A stretch of DNA of 64,000 nucleotides from Paenibacillus sambharensis (lineage in GTDB: Bacteria > Bacillota > Bacilli > Paenibacillales > Paenibacillaceae). Where the stretch lies: assembly GCF_003233845.1 (NCBI RefSeq), contig NZ_QKRB01000043.1, positions 186,001 to 250,000 of the forward strand. The letters are read 5' to 3'. Below are positions 1 to 7,770 of the stretch, piece by piece; position 1 is the first letter of the stretch, and every line of letters begins with the position of its first letter. Both the position numbers and the translations under genes were made by a program. A model generated the notes under the pieces. The model was not told the origin of the DNA. It did no database searches and worked only from the letters and a program-made list of their open reading frames with translations.

Positions 1-1
1 C

Positions 2-202
2 GGGCAACGGGTACAAAATTCCGTATTTGAATGTGTAGTTGATGCTACACAGTTCAAGCAAATTAAGCTTCAGTTGGCAGACCTTATTGATTCTGAGACG
101 GATAGCTTACGATTCTACAATCTCGGAGACCGTTATAAATCCAAGGTGGATCACTTCGGCGCCAGAGCATCTTATGATATCGAAGGACCACTAATTATCT
201 AA
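2..202 (+). CDS. cas2: Cas2, CRISPR adaptation protein (C-terminal 66 residues)
   Basis: Only the 3' end is inside the window; the frame opens at base 2 and stops with TAA at 200-202. The visible 66 residues carry Cas2 hallmarks: a strand reading QNSVFECVVD, then a helical stretch, then DSLRFYNLGDRYKSKVDHFG, typical of subtype I-C Cas2. Cas2 is the structural partner of Cas1 in the complex that inserts new spacers. Its position just upstream of a leader and array whose repeat ends GGATTGAAAT fits the I-C order, with cas3, cas5d, cas8c, cas7, cas4 and cas1 expected off the left edge (inference). Confidence 0.88.
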   Translation, partial: GQRVQNSVFECVVDATQFKQIKLQLADLIDSETDSLRFYNLGDRYKSKVDHFGARASYDIEGPLII

Positions 203-404
203 TGGTTACTAGTGATTAAAGGTGCGAATCGGGTGGTGCGAATAGGAAGCTCACATGGTTTTGCTGGAGGATTCGCACCAGTTTATTTGGAGGTAAAATC
301 CAAATCTAGTGATCTTATAAGGGGAAAGGCAGGGTTGTCTGAGATAAATGAAGCAAACTAATTGTTTTTAGGGCGAAAATTACCTTTAATAGGTAATTTT
401 CGCA
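203..404 (+). promoter_or_regulatory. CRISPR leader
   Basis: This AT-rich, non-coding stretch lies between the cas2 stop and the first repeat. It holds a 10-bp inverted repeat (GGTGCGAATC at 221-230, GATTCGCACC at 270-279), a direct copy GGTGCGAAT at 235-243, and a perfect hairpin at 373-403 abutting repeat 1. Similar GTGCGAA/TTCGCAC repeats just after cas2 are, as far as I recall, usual in I-C loci. It should contain the array promoter and integration signals, but I cannot pick a single promoter. Confidence 0.7.
373..403 (+). repeat. Perfect 13-bp inverted repeat at the leader-repeat junction
   Basis: GCGAAAATTACCT at 373-385 and its exact reverse complement at 391-403 are separated by TTAAT. 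One base (A404) separates it from the first CRISPR repeat. It has no T-tract and is not part of the repeat sequence. Confidence 0.9.
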
Positions 405-1850
405 GTCACACCCCGCTGGGGTGTGTGGATTGAAATATCCGGGAGCTTGGCCTAAACCCTCTGCCGTGGTTGGTCACACCCCGCTGGGGTGTGTGGATTG
501 AAATCGGTACCAATGGCACCATCCACTACCACCATACTGTCACACCCCGCTGGGGTGTGTGGATTGAAATATCTAGGAGGGGAATAGAGAAGTCCGCAGC
601 TCGAGGGGTCACACCCCGCTGGGGTGTGTGGATTGAAATATGTGCTGCCACCTCCGCTGACCTTATACGGCGAGTCACACCCCGCTGGGGTGTGTGGATT
701 GAAATGCCGGGGCTGGAGAAGCGCAGTAAAGGGTGTACTAGTCACACCCCGCTGGGGTGTGTGGATTGAAATCGTTTGCGCCGCTCGCGCAATACATCTT
801 CTCGTTTGTCACACCCCGCTGGGGTGTGTGGATTGAAATATCTTAGAACCCACCCAGCTTATCAGCTAAGTGTGTCACACCCCGCTGGGGTGTGTGGATT
901 GAAATTGGGTTACAATCAGACCTACAGGGTCACGGTCGTTGGTCACACCCCGCTGGGGTGTGTGGATTGAAATCCAATGTACTTTTGTCATACTTCCATC
1001 AAACTTCAGTCACACCCCGCTGGGGTGTGTGGATTGAAATTCGCCCGTCTTGCCAGATGCACACCGAACCGGCTTGCCGTCACACCCCGCTGGGGTGTGT
1101 GGATTGAAATGCCGCCGACCGCTGTGTTGGTGTAGCCCGTGCCGTCACACCCCGCTGGGGTGTGTGGATTGAAATAGTCTGTTTTTTGGAGTGATGTTGC
1201 TGGGTTTACCCGTCACACCCCGCTGGGGTGTGTGGATTGAAATATGGTTCCCGTGTACGACTTCGAGTATTCGACCTGGTCACACCCCGCTGGGGTGTGT
1301 GGATTGAAATCTTGTTGATCTTCCGCTCACCCTGAATGACCGTGAGTCACACCCCGCTGGGGTGTGTGGATTGAAATAGGCGTAACCAGAACTCAGTCAA
1401 ACGCTCGGTATCGAGTCACACCCCGCTGGGGTGTGTGGATTGAAATTGCCGGAGGTCTTGGGTTTGGTCACATTGGCAGGTCAGTCACACCCCGCTGGGG
1501 TGTGTGGATTGAAATAATGATATCATTGTAGGAGTCTGTTTATTTACTCCCGTCACACCCCGCTGGGGTGTGTGGATTGAAATCTATCGGGTGGAGAGAC
1601 CCGCGACTGTACATGTGGGTCACACCCCGCTGGGGTGTGTGGATTGAAATCGAAATCGTTACGAGACTATCCGAATCTGCTATCGGGTCACACCCCGCTG
1701 GGGTGTGTGGATTGAAATTGGCTGGTAGCCGTACCAAATACGGATATGGTGGCGTCACACCCCGCTGGGGTATTTGGATTGAAATAGGATTAGGGAGCGA
1801 TATAGAGCAGGTTGCCTAGTCACACCCAGCTATTGTGTGTGGATTGAATT
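405..1850 (+). CRISPR. Type I-C CRISPR array, 22 repeats and 21 spacers
   Basis: The 32-bp repeat begins GTCACACCCCGCTGGGG and ends GTGTGTGGATTGAAAT; it holds an 8-bp stem CACACCCC/GGGGTGTG around GCT. Repeats start at 405, 473, 539, 608, 674, 741, 808, 874, 942, 1009, 1079, 1144, 1212, 1279, 1346, 1415, 1484, 1552, 1619, 1687, 1754 and 1819. The first 20 are identical. The one at 1754 has TATTTGG for TGTGTGG, and the last (1819-1850) differs at several places including the loop and final bases. Spacers are 33-38 bp and I saw no duplicates. The 3' GGATTGAAAT end and the adjacent cas2 set the transcription direction left to right, with decay at the leader-distal end. Confidence 0.97.
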
Positions 1851-2047
1851 ACAAGTAGTCCAAGAGCAAGAACGAGAAAGTGCCCCTGCCCCGAATGTTA
1901 GTCTGTATCACCAGGCCAGAACAAACGGCTACCGGGATATTGAACTTATCACCGATGACAATGATTTTCGAACACGGCTGTCTGTGTGGTAACGGTCTGC
2001 AGTTAGAACCTACGTACTGCTGCAGCGGGTAACAGGACAAAAGTAAA
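1851..2047. other. Intergenic stretch after the array
   Basis: About 200 bp between the last degenerate repeat and the hairpin at 2048. I see no repeat, convincing gene or recognisable motif. The open frames that cross it run into the repeats or the neopullulanase gene and have no ribosome site. Confidence 0.5.
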
Positions 2048-2088
2048 CAGCGGCGGTCCGGAACATCCCATGTCCCGGACCGCCGCTG
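2048..2088 (-). terminator. Hairpin after the neopullulanase gene
   Basis: CAGCGGCGGTCCGG pairs with CCGGACCGCCGCTG across a short loop, 10 bp beyond the stop of the minus-strand neopullulanase gene. Read on the minus strand it is followed by TTTACTTTT. Confidence 0.75.
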
Positions 2089-2098
2089 TATTCTTTCC

Positions 2099-3844
2099 TT
2101 ACTCTGCTTTCTTGAACACCCGGAAGCCATAAGGCTCGATCTCCAGATCGAGAATTCCCTGCGGGGCATGTGCTGTGCTGCCGTCCCAGGCATTGCTCCA
2201 TGCGCCTGTTCCAACCGGAAGATTGAGCGCAGCAGGCCGATCCGTGTTATTCACAATGATGATAAACTCTTCCTGCTCGGTGTAGCGGCTGTACGCCAGC
2301 ACGCTGGAATTGGGCTCTGCCAGCAGCACGCGGAAGGTGCCGGTCCGCAGCGCTTCCGAGGATCTGCGCATGCCGATCAGCGTCCGGTAGAAGTCGAACA
2401 GCTCACGGTCCTGCTTATCCGTATCCCATTCCATACACTTGCGGCAGCCGGGGTCCTGCTCGCCGGTCAGGCCGATTTCATCTCCGTAATAGATGCACGG
2501 CACACCCACGAAGGTAAGCTGCACGAGTGCGGCAAGCTTCATCAGGGGCTTGCTTCCGCCGCATAGGGTCAGGAGTCTCGGCGTATCATGGCTGTCGAGC
2601 AGGTTGAAGGCGGCTTCAGTCACGCGGGTTGGAAACTTGGCGATCAGCCGTCCCATGGCATCAGTCAGACCCTTGGCATCCAGCTTCTGCTCCACGAAGA
2701 AATCGAGCACAGCAGTCGTGAAAGGATAGTTCATAACCGCGTCGAACTGGTCGCCCTGCAGCCACATCAGCGAATCATGCCATACCTCGCCAAGGATATA
2801 AGCATCCGAATTAACCTCTTTCACCGTGTCCCTGAATTTACGCCAGAACCGGTGGTCCACCTCATTAGCCACGTCCAGCCGCCAGCCGTCAATGCCGACC
2901 TCCTCCAGCCAGTAACGGGCCACCTTAAGCAGGTAGTCCTGCACCTTAGGGTTCTCCGTGTTAAACTTGGGCATATTCCGCTCGAAGGCGAAGGTCTCAT
3001 AGGTTGGTATGCCGTCCTTGACATCAAGCGGCCATTCACGCACATGGAACCAGTCCGCATACTCGGAAGCCTCGCCCTTCTCCAGGCAGTCGACGAACGC
3101 GGGGAAGGTGCGGCCTGCGTGGTTGAATACCGCGTCGAGCAGCACACGGATGCCCCGCTCATGGCAGAGATCAACCAGCTCCTTCAGCTTCTCGTTGGTG
3201 CCGAAATGCGGATCGACCTTCAGATAATCCCGTGTGTCATACTTGTGATTGGTAGGGGCTTCGAAGACCGGAGTGAAATAGATCGCCGTAATGCCAAGCT
3301 CCTCCAGATAGTCGAGATGATCGATAACGCCCTGCAGGTCTCCCCCGAAGAAGTTATCCCTGCGCGGCTCGCCTCCCCATTCCTCTACATTCTCGGGGCT
3401 GATGGACGGATCGCCATTGGCAAACCGCTCAGGGAAGATCTGATAGAATATGGCATCCTTCACCCAGGCTGGAGGCGAGAAGATATCTGCCGGGTTCAGG
3501 TACGGGAAGTCAAAAAACTGGTTCGGGTCCGCCGGCTCCTCAGGTTCAAAGCCCTGCTCGGTCATCCAGAGCTTCACGCGTCCGTCATCTAGAGCAAAGG
3601 CGTAGCGCAGCCTGCGGTACTCTGGCTTGGCAAATGCCTGCCAGTAGTCGAACAGGGAGTCAGAAGCAAGCTTGCGCATCGGGATATAGCGCTTGGTCCG
3701 GCCCCAGTCGTATTTGTCCCCTGCATAAACCTCAACTGACTTCATGTCGCTGCGCTTGGTGCGGATGCGCAGTTCGATGGTCTCCTTATCCAATGCACTT
3801 GCCCAGTTAATCTTCGGGCGGTGTTCAATAGCTTCCAGCAGCAT
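2099..3844 (-). CDS. Neopullulanase / cyclomaltodextrinase (GH13)
   Basis: An alpha-amylase-superfamily enzyme of 581 residues, the usual length for neopullulanase or cyclomaltodextrinase, which hydrolyse pullulan and cyclodextrins to panose or maltose in the cytoplasm. The N-terminus MLLEAIEHRPKINWA begins a CBM34-like domain. The GH13 signatures follow in order: DAVFNHAG, DGWRLDVANEVDH with the nucleophile Asp, GEVWHDS with the acid Glu, and LLDSHDTPR. The start at 3844 was chosen over an in-frame ATG 36 codons upstream because GGAAGGGG lies 8 bases before it and homologues begin there. There is no signal peptide. It stands alone with no maltose transporter nearby. Confidence 0.9.
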   Translation of the reverse strand: MLLEAIEHRPKINWASALDKETIELRIRTKRSDMKSVEVYAGDKYDWGRTKRYIPMRKLASDSLFDYWQAFAKPEYRRLRYAFALDDGRVKLWMTEQGFEPEEPADPNQFFDFPYLNPADIFSPPAWVKDAIFYQIFPERFANGDPSISPENVEEWGGEPRRDNFFGGDLQGVIDHLDYLEELGITAIYFTPVFEAPTNHKYDTRDYLKVDPHFGTNEKLKELVDLCHERGIRVLLDAVFNHAGRTFPAFVDCLEKGEASEYADWFHVREWPLDVKDGIPTYETFAFERNMPKFNTENPKVQDYLLKVARYWLEEVGIDGWRLDVANEVDHRFWRKFRDTVKEVNSDAYILGEVWHDSLMWLQGDQFDAVMNYPFTTAVLDFFVEQKLDAKGLTDAMGRLIAKFPTRVTEAAFNLLDSHDTPRLLTLCGGSKPLMKLAALVQLTFVGVPCIYYGDEIGLTGEQDPGCRKCMEWDTDKQDRELFDFYRTLIGMRRSSEALRTGTFRVLLAEPNSSVLAYSRYTEQEEFIIIVNNTDRPAALNLPVGTGAWSNAWDGSTAHAPQGILDLEIEPYGFRVFKKAE

Positions 3845-4001
3845 GTGAGAAACCCCTTCCAGAGCATGCAAAAAACGGAACGCACAAGCCTCGCGTAATC
3901 GACGAGGTTGTACCTTCCGGGTAGCAGTGCCTTCAAGTTGTAATGCCTTCATTATAGCAGGCAGTCAGCTGGCAAGCAATAGATTAAAGCGGTTCCACAC
4001 T

Positions 4002-4187
4002 TTATTCAGGTTTATCTTTCGATTTTCGAATCCACTTTATTACGGTAAGCAGGATCCAGATGGCCGCCAGTGCTACAATTGCGGTATCCAGTACATTCAT
4101 CGGAGGCTTGAAGTCAACGAAGATCAGAATGCCTGCAACAAGGCCAATCATAATGAGCACATCATTTCGTTCCATTCCTTGCACCAC
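4002..4187 (-). CDS. Small two-helix membrane protein, unknown
   Basis: A protein of about 61 residues, with hydrophobic segments near residues 10-25 and 35-51 and a basic tail WIRKSKDKPE. The start is unsure: GTG at 4187 has only a distant AGAGGAAG behind it, and ATG at 4175 has AAGGA too close. I do not recognise a family. It lies upstream of, and in the same direction as, the neopullulanase gene, but a gap of about 160 bp makes an operon uncertain. Confidence 0.5.
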   Translation of the reverse strand: MVQGMERNDVLIMIGLVAGILIFVDFKPPMNVLDTAIVALAAIWILLTVIKWIRKSKDKPE

Positions 4188-4397
4188 ACTTTCATAATCT
4201 ATACTTCCTCTTATAACAGACTGGGAAAGACCGCAAGAGCTGCTGCTGAAGCTGCTGTTTCATTATACCTTCGGCAGGCGTGTCATACAATGAGGGGAGC
4301 TTGCGGCCAAAAAAGTCGGACACTAGCCGATACACTGCGCTTGGACACGGCATATAGATAGTAGAAGAGGGAATTAAGCTGTTAGAGGAAGGGGTGT

Positions 4398-5153
4398 ATG
4401 CTGAGCATGACAAGAGAGGAGTTCTTTGCCAGACTTGCACCGTTCGCAATTCGTGCAAGGCGGGAAGGGTCGCCTATGTTTCCGTCCGTCCGGCTTGCGC
4501 AGAATCTGCTGGAGACAGGCGGCGTCATTCATCCATGGAACAATCTTGGCGGGATTAAGGTGGGAAGCGGCCGCGTGACGCCGTATTGGCGAGGAGCAAG
4601 TGTAAACCGCAAAACCTGGGAGGTTTATGACGGCAGAAAGGTTAACATATCGGCTGATTTTCGTGCCTATGATACGTTATATGATTACTACAAAGATCAG
4701 GATCTTCTGCTGCAGCTGCCGCGTTACGAGCGGGTCCGCAATGCTGACACGCCGGAGGAACAAGCACGAATGCTGCAGGCGTCCGGCTATGCAACCGATC
4801 CCCAGTATGCCAGCAAGCTGATCAATATCATCAATCAATACAATCTGAAGCGCTTCGATAATGAGGCGGCTGTTGATGGGGAGGCAGTCCCTGCCCAAGT
4901 ACTGCTTGAGGGTAAAATAGCGGCGACCGGATACCTGGTGGAAGGGCAAACCTGGGTACCGGCGAGACATCTCGGCAAGCTGCTGGGACTCTATATTGGC
5001 TGGAACGGCAAGGAAGTCACGGTTAATGGAAAACCCCGCACCACCCGGATTTTTGAAGGAAGGGGTTATGTACCGGTTCGTGAGCTGGCGGAAGCTGCGG
5101 GAGCGGCTGTCCAGTGGGAGCAGGAGACGCGCACAGTCCGGCTGAGCCGCTGA
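4398..5153 (+). CDS. Glucosaminidase with copper-amine-oxidase-N type C-terminal domain
   Basis: A 251-residue probable peptidoglycan hydrolase. Residues 1-150 match the FlgJ/LytG-type beta-N-acetylglucosaminidase fold (FPSVRLAQNLLETG, NNLGGIKVG, FRAYDTLYDYYKDQ, QASGYATDPQYASKLINII). Residues 170-251 look like a CuAmOxN (stalk) domain with GQTWVPARHLGKLLG and GRGYVPVRELAEAAGA. No signal peptide is visible, as expected for a holin-dependent endolysin. AGGAAGGGG precedes ATG 4398 closely; ATG 4407 is an alternative start. A holin gene follows 171 bp downstream, so the pair resembles a phage lysis cassette or a domesticated one (inference). Confidence 0.8.
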   Translation: MLSMTREEFFARLAPFAIRARREGSPMFPSVRLAQNLLETGGVIHPWNNLGGIKVGSGRVTPYWRGASVNRKTWEVYDGRKVNISADFRAYDTLYDYYKDQDLLLQLPRYERVRNADTPEEQARMLQASGYATDPQYASKLINIINQYNLKRFDNEAAVDGEAVPAQVLLEGKIAATGYLVEGQTWVPARHLGKLLGLYIGWNGKEVTVNGKPRTTRIFEGRGYVPVRELAEAAGAAVQWEQETRTVRLSR

Positions 5154-5324
5154 TGCTCGGCAATCCATTTAGACAGAAGTGAGCGGGAGGAGCCCGGGGC
5201 CCCTTCCGTTCTTTTTTCCTTCTGCAGAGTTTGGACGCATGAACCCGGACAGTATGACGGACAACCTTCCGGCTCTTGAATACTATGATAGCAGGAGACT
5301 TATCCGGAGGGAGGCACTACTGTT

Positions 5325-5729
5325 ATGAATATGCAGAACTTGCTGGGGGCCGCCGCAGCCGCTGCAGGATCGCTGATTACCTTCATGTTTGGGGGCTGGA
5401 GCGAGTCGCTGACCGTGCTGACGCTGGCAATGGCAATTGATTATATAACAGGGGTTCTGGCTGCCGTGAAGGAAGACAAGGGACTCAACAGCAGTGTCGG
5501 CTACTGGGGGCTGACACGTAAGGGTGTCGTCCTGCTGGTTATTATGCTGGCACACCGGGTGGATATTTTGCTTGGCACCGGCAATGCAACGATGGGCGGG
5601 GCGATCTATTTTTATCTGACGAATGAGCTGATCTCGGTAACGGAGAACTACGGGCGCCTGGGACTGCCGCTGCCTGACCGGATCAGGCATATCATAGAAG
5701 TGCTGAAGGGAAGAGACGGCGGCAAATAG
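5325..5729 (+). CDS. Phage-type holin (toxin secretion/phage lysis holin family)
   Basis: A 134-residue membrane protein with segments near 8-24, 28-45, 66-80 and 88-102. The motif LTLAMAIDYITGVLAAVKED and the later GYWGLTRKGVVLLVIMLAHR are characteristic of the TcdE/Bhl-like holin family. Such proteins form holes that release endolysin or toxin. GGAGGGAGG lies just before the ATG. The upstream partner is a glucosaminidase; no other phage structural gene is nearby, so this is either a phage remnant or a host-owned lysis or secretion module. Confidence 0.85.
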   Translation: MNMQNLLGAAAAAAGSLITFMFGGWSESLTVLTLAMAIDYITGVLAAVKEDKGLNSSVGYWGLTRKGVVLLVIMLAHRVDILLGTGNATMGGAIYFYLTNELISVTENYGRLGLPLPDRIRHIIEVLKGRDGGK

Positions 5730-5770
5730 AAGACGTCCGAAGACCGGCCAAGAGCCGGGATTAATACCCA

Positions 5771-5815
5771 TTGCGAACATCTGTTCTTCAGGTTATAATA
5801 AGGGAACAGATGTTC
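5771..5815 (+). promoter_or_regulatory. Promoter with two LexA/SOS-like boxes
   Basis: TTGCGA (5771-5776), a 17-bp spacer and TATAAT (5794-5799) form a good sigma-A promoter. GAACATCTGTTC (5775-5786) overlaps the -35 and GAACAGATGTTC (5804-5815) covers the expected start site. Both fit the GAAC-N4-GTTC core of the Gram-positive LexA (DinR) box, and together they form a perfect 12-bp inverted repeat around the -10. The gene starting at 5844 lies directly downstream. Confidence 0.75.
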
Positions 5816-5843
5816 TCTTATGTTCGTGATGGAGGGGTACATA

Positions 5844-6257
5844 ATGGTTATGAGTGTCACCGGTACAGCAGAGGGTGTGAAGGTGAAGGCAGGCGGGCCG
5901 CCGGTTCAGACGGAACAGGAGCTGGAGATTGTGAAGCGGTATGTCATAATGGGGATTGCCATGCGTATTCTGGACCATGATATCCGGATCGTTGGGCGAG
6001 CGCCGATGAAGCTGCCGCGCTTCTATGAATCGCTGCTCCGCGCGCTTCAGGACCGGGTGCTGCTGGAGATGGCCGCCATGCGCAAGCAGTTCAGAGAGCT
6101 TGGCATCAAGATTTATGACGAGCAGCGGAGTCCCGAAAGGCTGACCGCGCGCTATGTGTGCAGAGGGTATCATCATCAATTTTCCCTGCTGTGGAATTTT
6201 GTCCGGGTTGAGGCGGAACGCATCCTGAAAAGCTACACCCCGGAGACGGAAGGATGA
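5844..6257 (+). CDS. Unknown protein behind SOS-like promoter
   Basis: A 137-residue soluble protein that I do not recognise. It is rich in helix-forming residues, with a basic patch LPRFYESLLRALQDRVLLEM, an MRKQFRELGIKIYDEQRSPER region and a C-terminal YHHQFSLLWNFVRVEAERIL. No signal peptide, membrane segment or metal motif is evident. ATG 5844 was chosen because GGAGGGG ends 6 bases upstream; the in-frame ATG at 5820 lies before that site. The start lies about 28 bp beyond the twin LexA-like boxes, which suggests DNA-damage induction (inference). It follows the endolysin-holin pair in the same direction. Confidence 0.75.
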   Translation: MVMSVTGTAEGVKVKAGGPPVQTEQELEIVKRYVIMGIAMRILDHDIRIVGRAPMKLPRFYESLLRALQDRVLLEMAAMRKQFRELGIKIYDEQRSPERLTARYVCRGYHHQFSLLWNFVRVEAERILKSYTPETEG

Positions 6258-6425
6258 AGAATGTCATGGGATCGTCATTTTTTAAGAGACTTAGTGTGAA
6301 AAAGTTCATAGTTTTGTCAAAAACTCATAAAAAGTTTTCCGAAGCCCGCAGTTTAAGGTTGAGTATAACGGACCATCTTAGGTAATATAAAGAGTAGACA
6401 ATACGAGTAAAGGGGACACGGAGCA

Positions 6426-6815
6426 ATGTACAAGTGGTTGATGTTCGTCGTATTCATTGCGGCTTCCGTACTGGGGTTGTACCTGATTACATTCAACCTT
6501 CCGGAGAAACCTGTGGATGAATCAGCTAGCCTGCCGGAGGGTATGGTTCTCATGAAGATTCAGGCCTCCAACGATTTTGTATTCGATCAAGAGGTGTACA
6601 CGGTAAAGCAGGGCGATACTGTCCGCATGACGCTGGTAAACAAGAGCGGTATCCATGGTCTCGAAATTCCAGAGCTTGGTATTACACTGGAAGGTGACGA
6701 GCTGCAGAAGGATATTGTATTTGACAAGCCCGGCGAGTACGAGATTGCGTGTTCCATTCCTTGCGGTACTGGTCATGCGACGATGAAGTCCACCCTGGTT
6801 GTAGAAGCTGCATAA
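6426..6815 (+). CDS. Membrane-anchored CuA-type cupredoxin (COX subunit II-like)
   Basis: A 129-residue protein: N-terminal anchor at residues 5-23, then a cupredoxin domain. The CuA ligand set is visible: His77 in SGIHGLEI, Cys109, Cys113, His117 and Met120 in CSIPCGTGHATM (C-x3-C-x3-H-x2-M). The layout of one helix plus the domain resembles subunit II of ba3-type oxidases, but no subunit I gene is in the window. CuA centres pass electrons from cytochrome c to an oxidase; a stand-alone form could feed a distant oxidase or serve in copper handling (inference). AAAGGGG lies 11-17 bases before the ATG, and a terminator follows. Confidence 0.85.
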   Translation: MYKWLMFVVFIAASVLGLYLITFNLPEKPVDESASLPEGMVLMKIQASNDFVFDQEVYTVKQGDTVRMTLVNKSGIHGLEIPELGITLEGDELQKDIVFDKPGEYEIACSIPCGTGHATMKSTLVVEAA

Positions 6816-6828
6816 GTTTTGCGTACAG

Positions 6829-6850
6829 AGGAGCCGCCAGGCTCCTTTTT
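6829..6850 (+). terminator. Terminator of the CuA-type gene
   Basis: GGAGCC-GCCA-GGCTCC followed by TTTTTG, 14 bp after the stop codon. Confidence 0.85.
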
Positions 6851-6913
6851 GTTTACACAGGGAATGGCTTGTCTTTCAAGTATGCAGTTAATGTGTGCGT
6901 CGTTGCGCTGAGG

Positions 6914-7183
6914 TCATGCTCTTGAGCGTGAACGTGACCTGCGCCTCTCCCGCATGATGAGACGATCTGTAATGTAGCCGATCAATGCCCAGGAGACGAT
7001 TGTAAGGACGTACATGAGCAGTACGCTGACTTCATGAATATCTACGAACAGATCCACGGCCCAGGCCGGTACGCTGAGCATGAAGAAGATGAAGTTGTGC
7101 GGATCGTAGCCCGTATAGTTGAACATGCATAGAGCCACACCGAACAGAGTGGCGGCGATCGTGAAAGGATAACGTCTGCGCAT
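6914..7183 (-). CDS. Small membrane protein, unknown
   Basis: An 89-residue protein with hydrophobic stretches at about 6-21, 30-47 and 53-71 and a very basic tail ending RERRRSRSRSRA. ATG 7183 has AGGAGG 5-6 bases upstream, so the long open frame extending further upstream (to 7615) is not part of the gene. No family is recognised. It is transcribed away from the Dabb gene at 7304 and convergently with the CuA-type gene. Confidence 0.7.
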   Translation of the reverse strand: MRRRYPFTIAATLFGVALCMFNYTGYDPHNFIFFMLSVPAWAVDLFVDIHEVSVLLMYVLTIVSWALIGYITDRLIMRERRRSRSRSRA

Positions 7184-7303
7184 AACCTGCCTCCTGCTGC
7201 ATAAAGATTGCCCAAAGGCGCCTGTTTCGGTTATTATGTGACAAAAGGGGACCGGCCATTCGCGGCGCCTGACCCTTACTTTATTGGGGGAGTGGATCGG
7301 GTA

Positions 7304-7591
7304 ATGATAACGCATATTGTATTCTTTAAGCTGAAGGACCGCAGCCGGGAAAGTGCAGAGCGTACGGCACAGGTTTTGCGTGACATGGAAGGCCGGATCG
7401 AGGAACTGAAGTATATCGAGGTTGGATTGGATGTCATCCATTCCGAGCGTTCGTATGATATTGCCCTGGTAACCAAATTCGAGTCGCTTGAGGCGCTCGG
7501 CGCTTACGCGGTGCATCCGGTTCACCAGAAGGTTGTTGAGCATATTAAAGAGGTAAGCGAATCCTCGGTGACCGTGGATTACGAAGGCTAG
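7304..7591 (+). CDS. Dabb (stress-responsive A/B barrel) domain protein
   Basis: A 95-residue protein starting MITHIVFFKLKDRS, the classic opening of the dimeric A/B barrel family; it continues with YIEVGLDVIHSERSYDIALVTKFES and AYAVHPVHQKVVEHI. The length matches the family. These small ferredoxin-like-fold proteins are stress-linked or enzymatic, but most have no known substrate. ATG 7304 matches the family start, with GGGGGAG about 11 bases upstream. Confidence 0.85.
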   Translation: MITHIVFFKLKDRSRESAERTAQVLRDMEGRIEELKYIEVGLDVIHSERSYDIALVTKFESLEALGAYAVHPVHQKVVEHIKEVSESSVTVDYEG

Positions 7592-7650
7592 CAGGCCGTT
7601 CCTCGGACAAAGCAAGCAGTAGAGCAGGACAAGGAGCCGGGATAGGAATA

Positions 7651-7755
7651 ATGAGAGACGTATATGAAATGTTGACTTACCTTCTCGTTGTTATTATCAG
7701 CTGTATCGTAATGGCGGTATGGCTGAAGCGGAAGGCGAAGAAGAAGAAATCGTAA
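7651..7755 (+). CDS. 34-residue membrane peptide
   Basis: A short gene: ATG at 7651, TAA at 7753-7755, with AAGGAG and TAGGAAT upstream. The product is one hydrophobic helix (residues 9-24, TYLLVVIISCIVMAVW) with a strongly basic tail, KRKAKKKKS. It lies 15 bp before the DUF86 gene and may be co-transcribed with it. No family is recognised. Confidence 0.55.
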   Translation: MRDVYEMLTYLLVVIISCIVMAVWLKRKAKKKKS

Positions 7756-7770
7756 AGGCGGGGGCTAGCG

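Noticed and set aside
452-1819. Several open frames of 60-100 codons across the array on both strands
   Set aside because: They consist of repeated blocks from the CRISPR repeat (such as TPRWGVWIEI) and have no ribosome sites.
1849-2214. 121-codon minus-strand frame after the array
   Set aside because: It overlaps the neopullulanase 3' end and a terminator, and resembles no protein family.
2588-3592. 334-codon plus-strand frame
   Set aside because: Exactly antisense to the neopullulanase gene, with no ribosome site; a codon-bias shadow.
5771-5980. Short plus-strand frame over the SOS-like promoter
   Set aside because: It begins inside the promoter and overlaps the better supported gene at 5844 in another frame.
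6914-7615. 233-residue reading of the small membrane gene
   Set aside because: The N-terminal two thirds are antisense to the Dabb gene; AGGAGG places the start at 7183.
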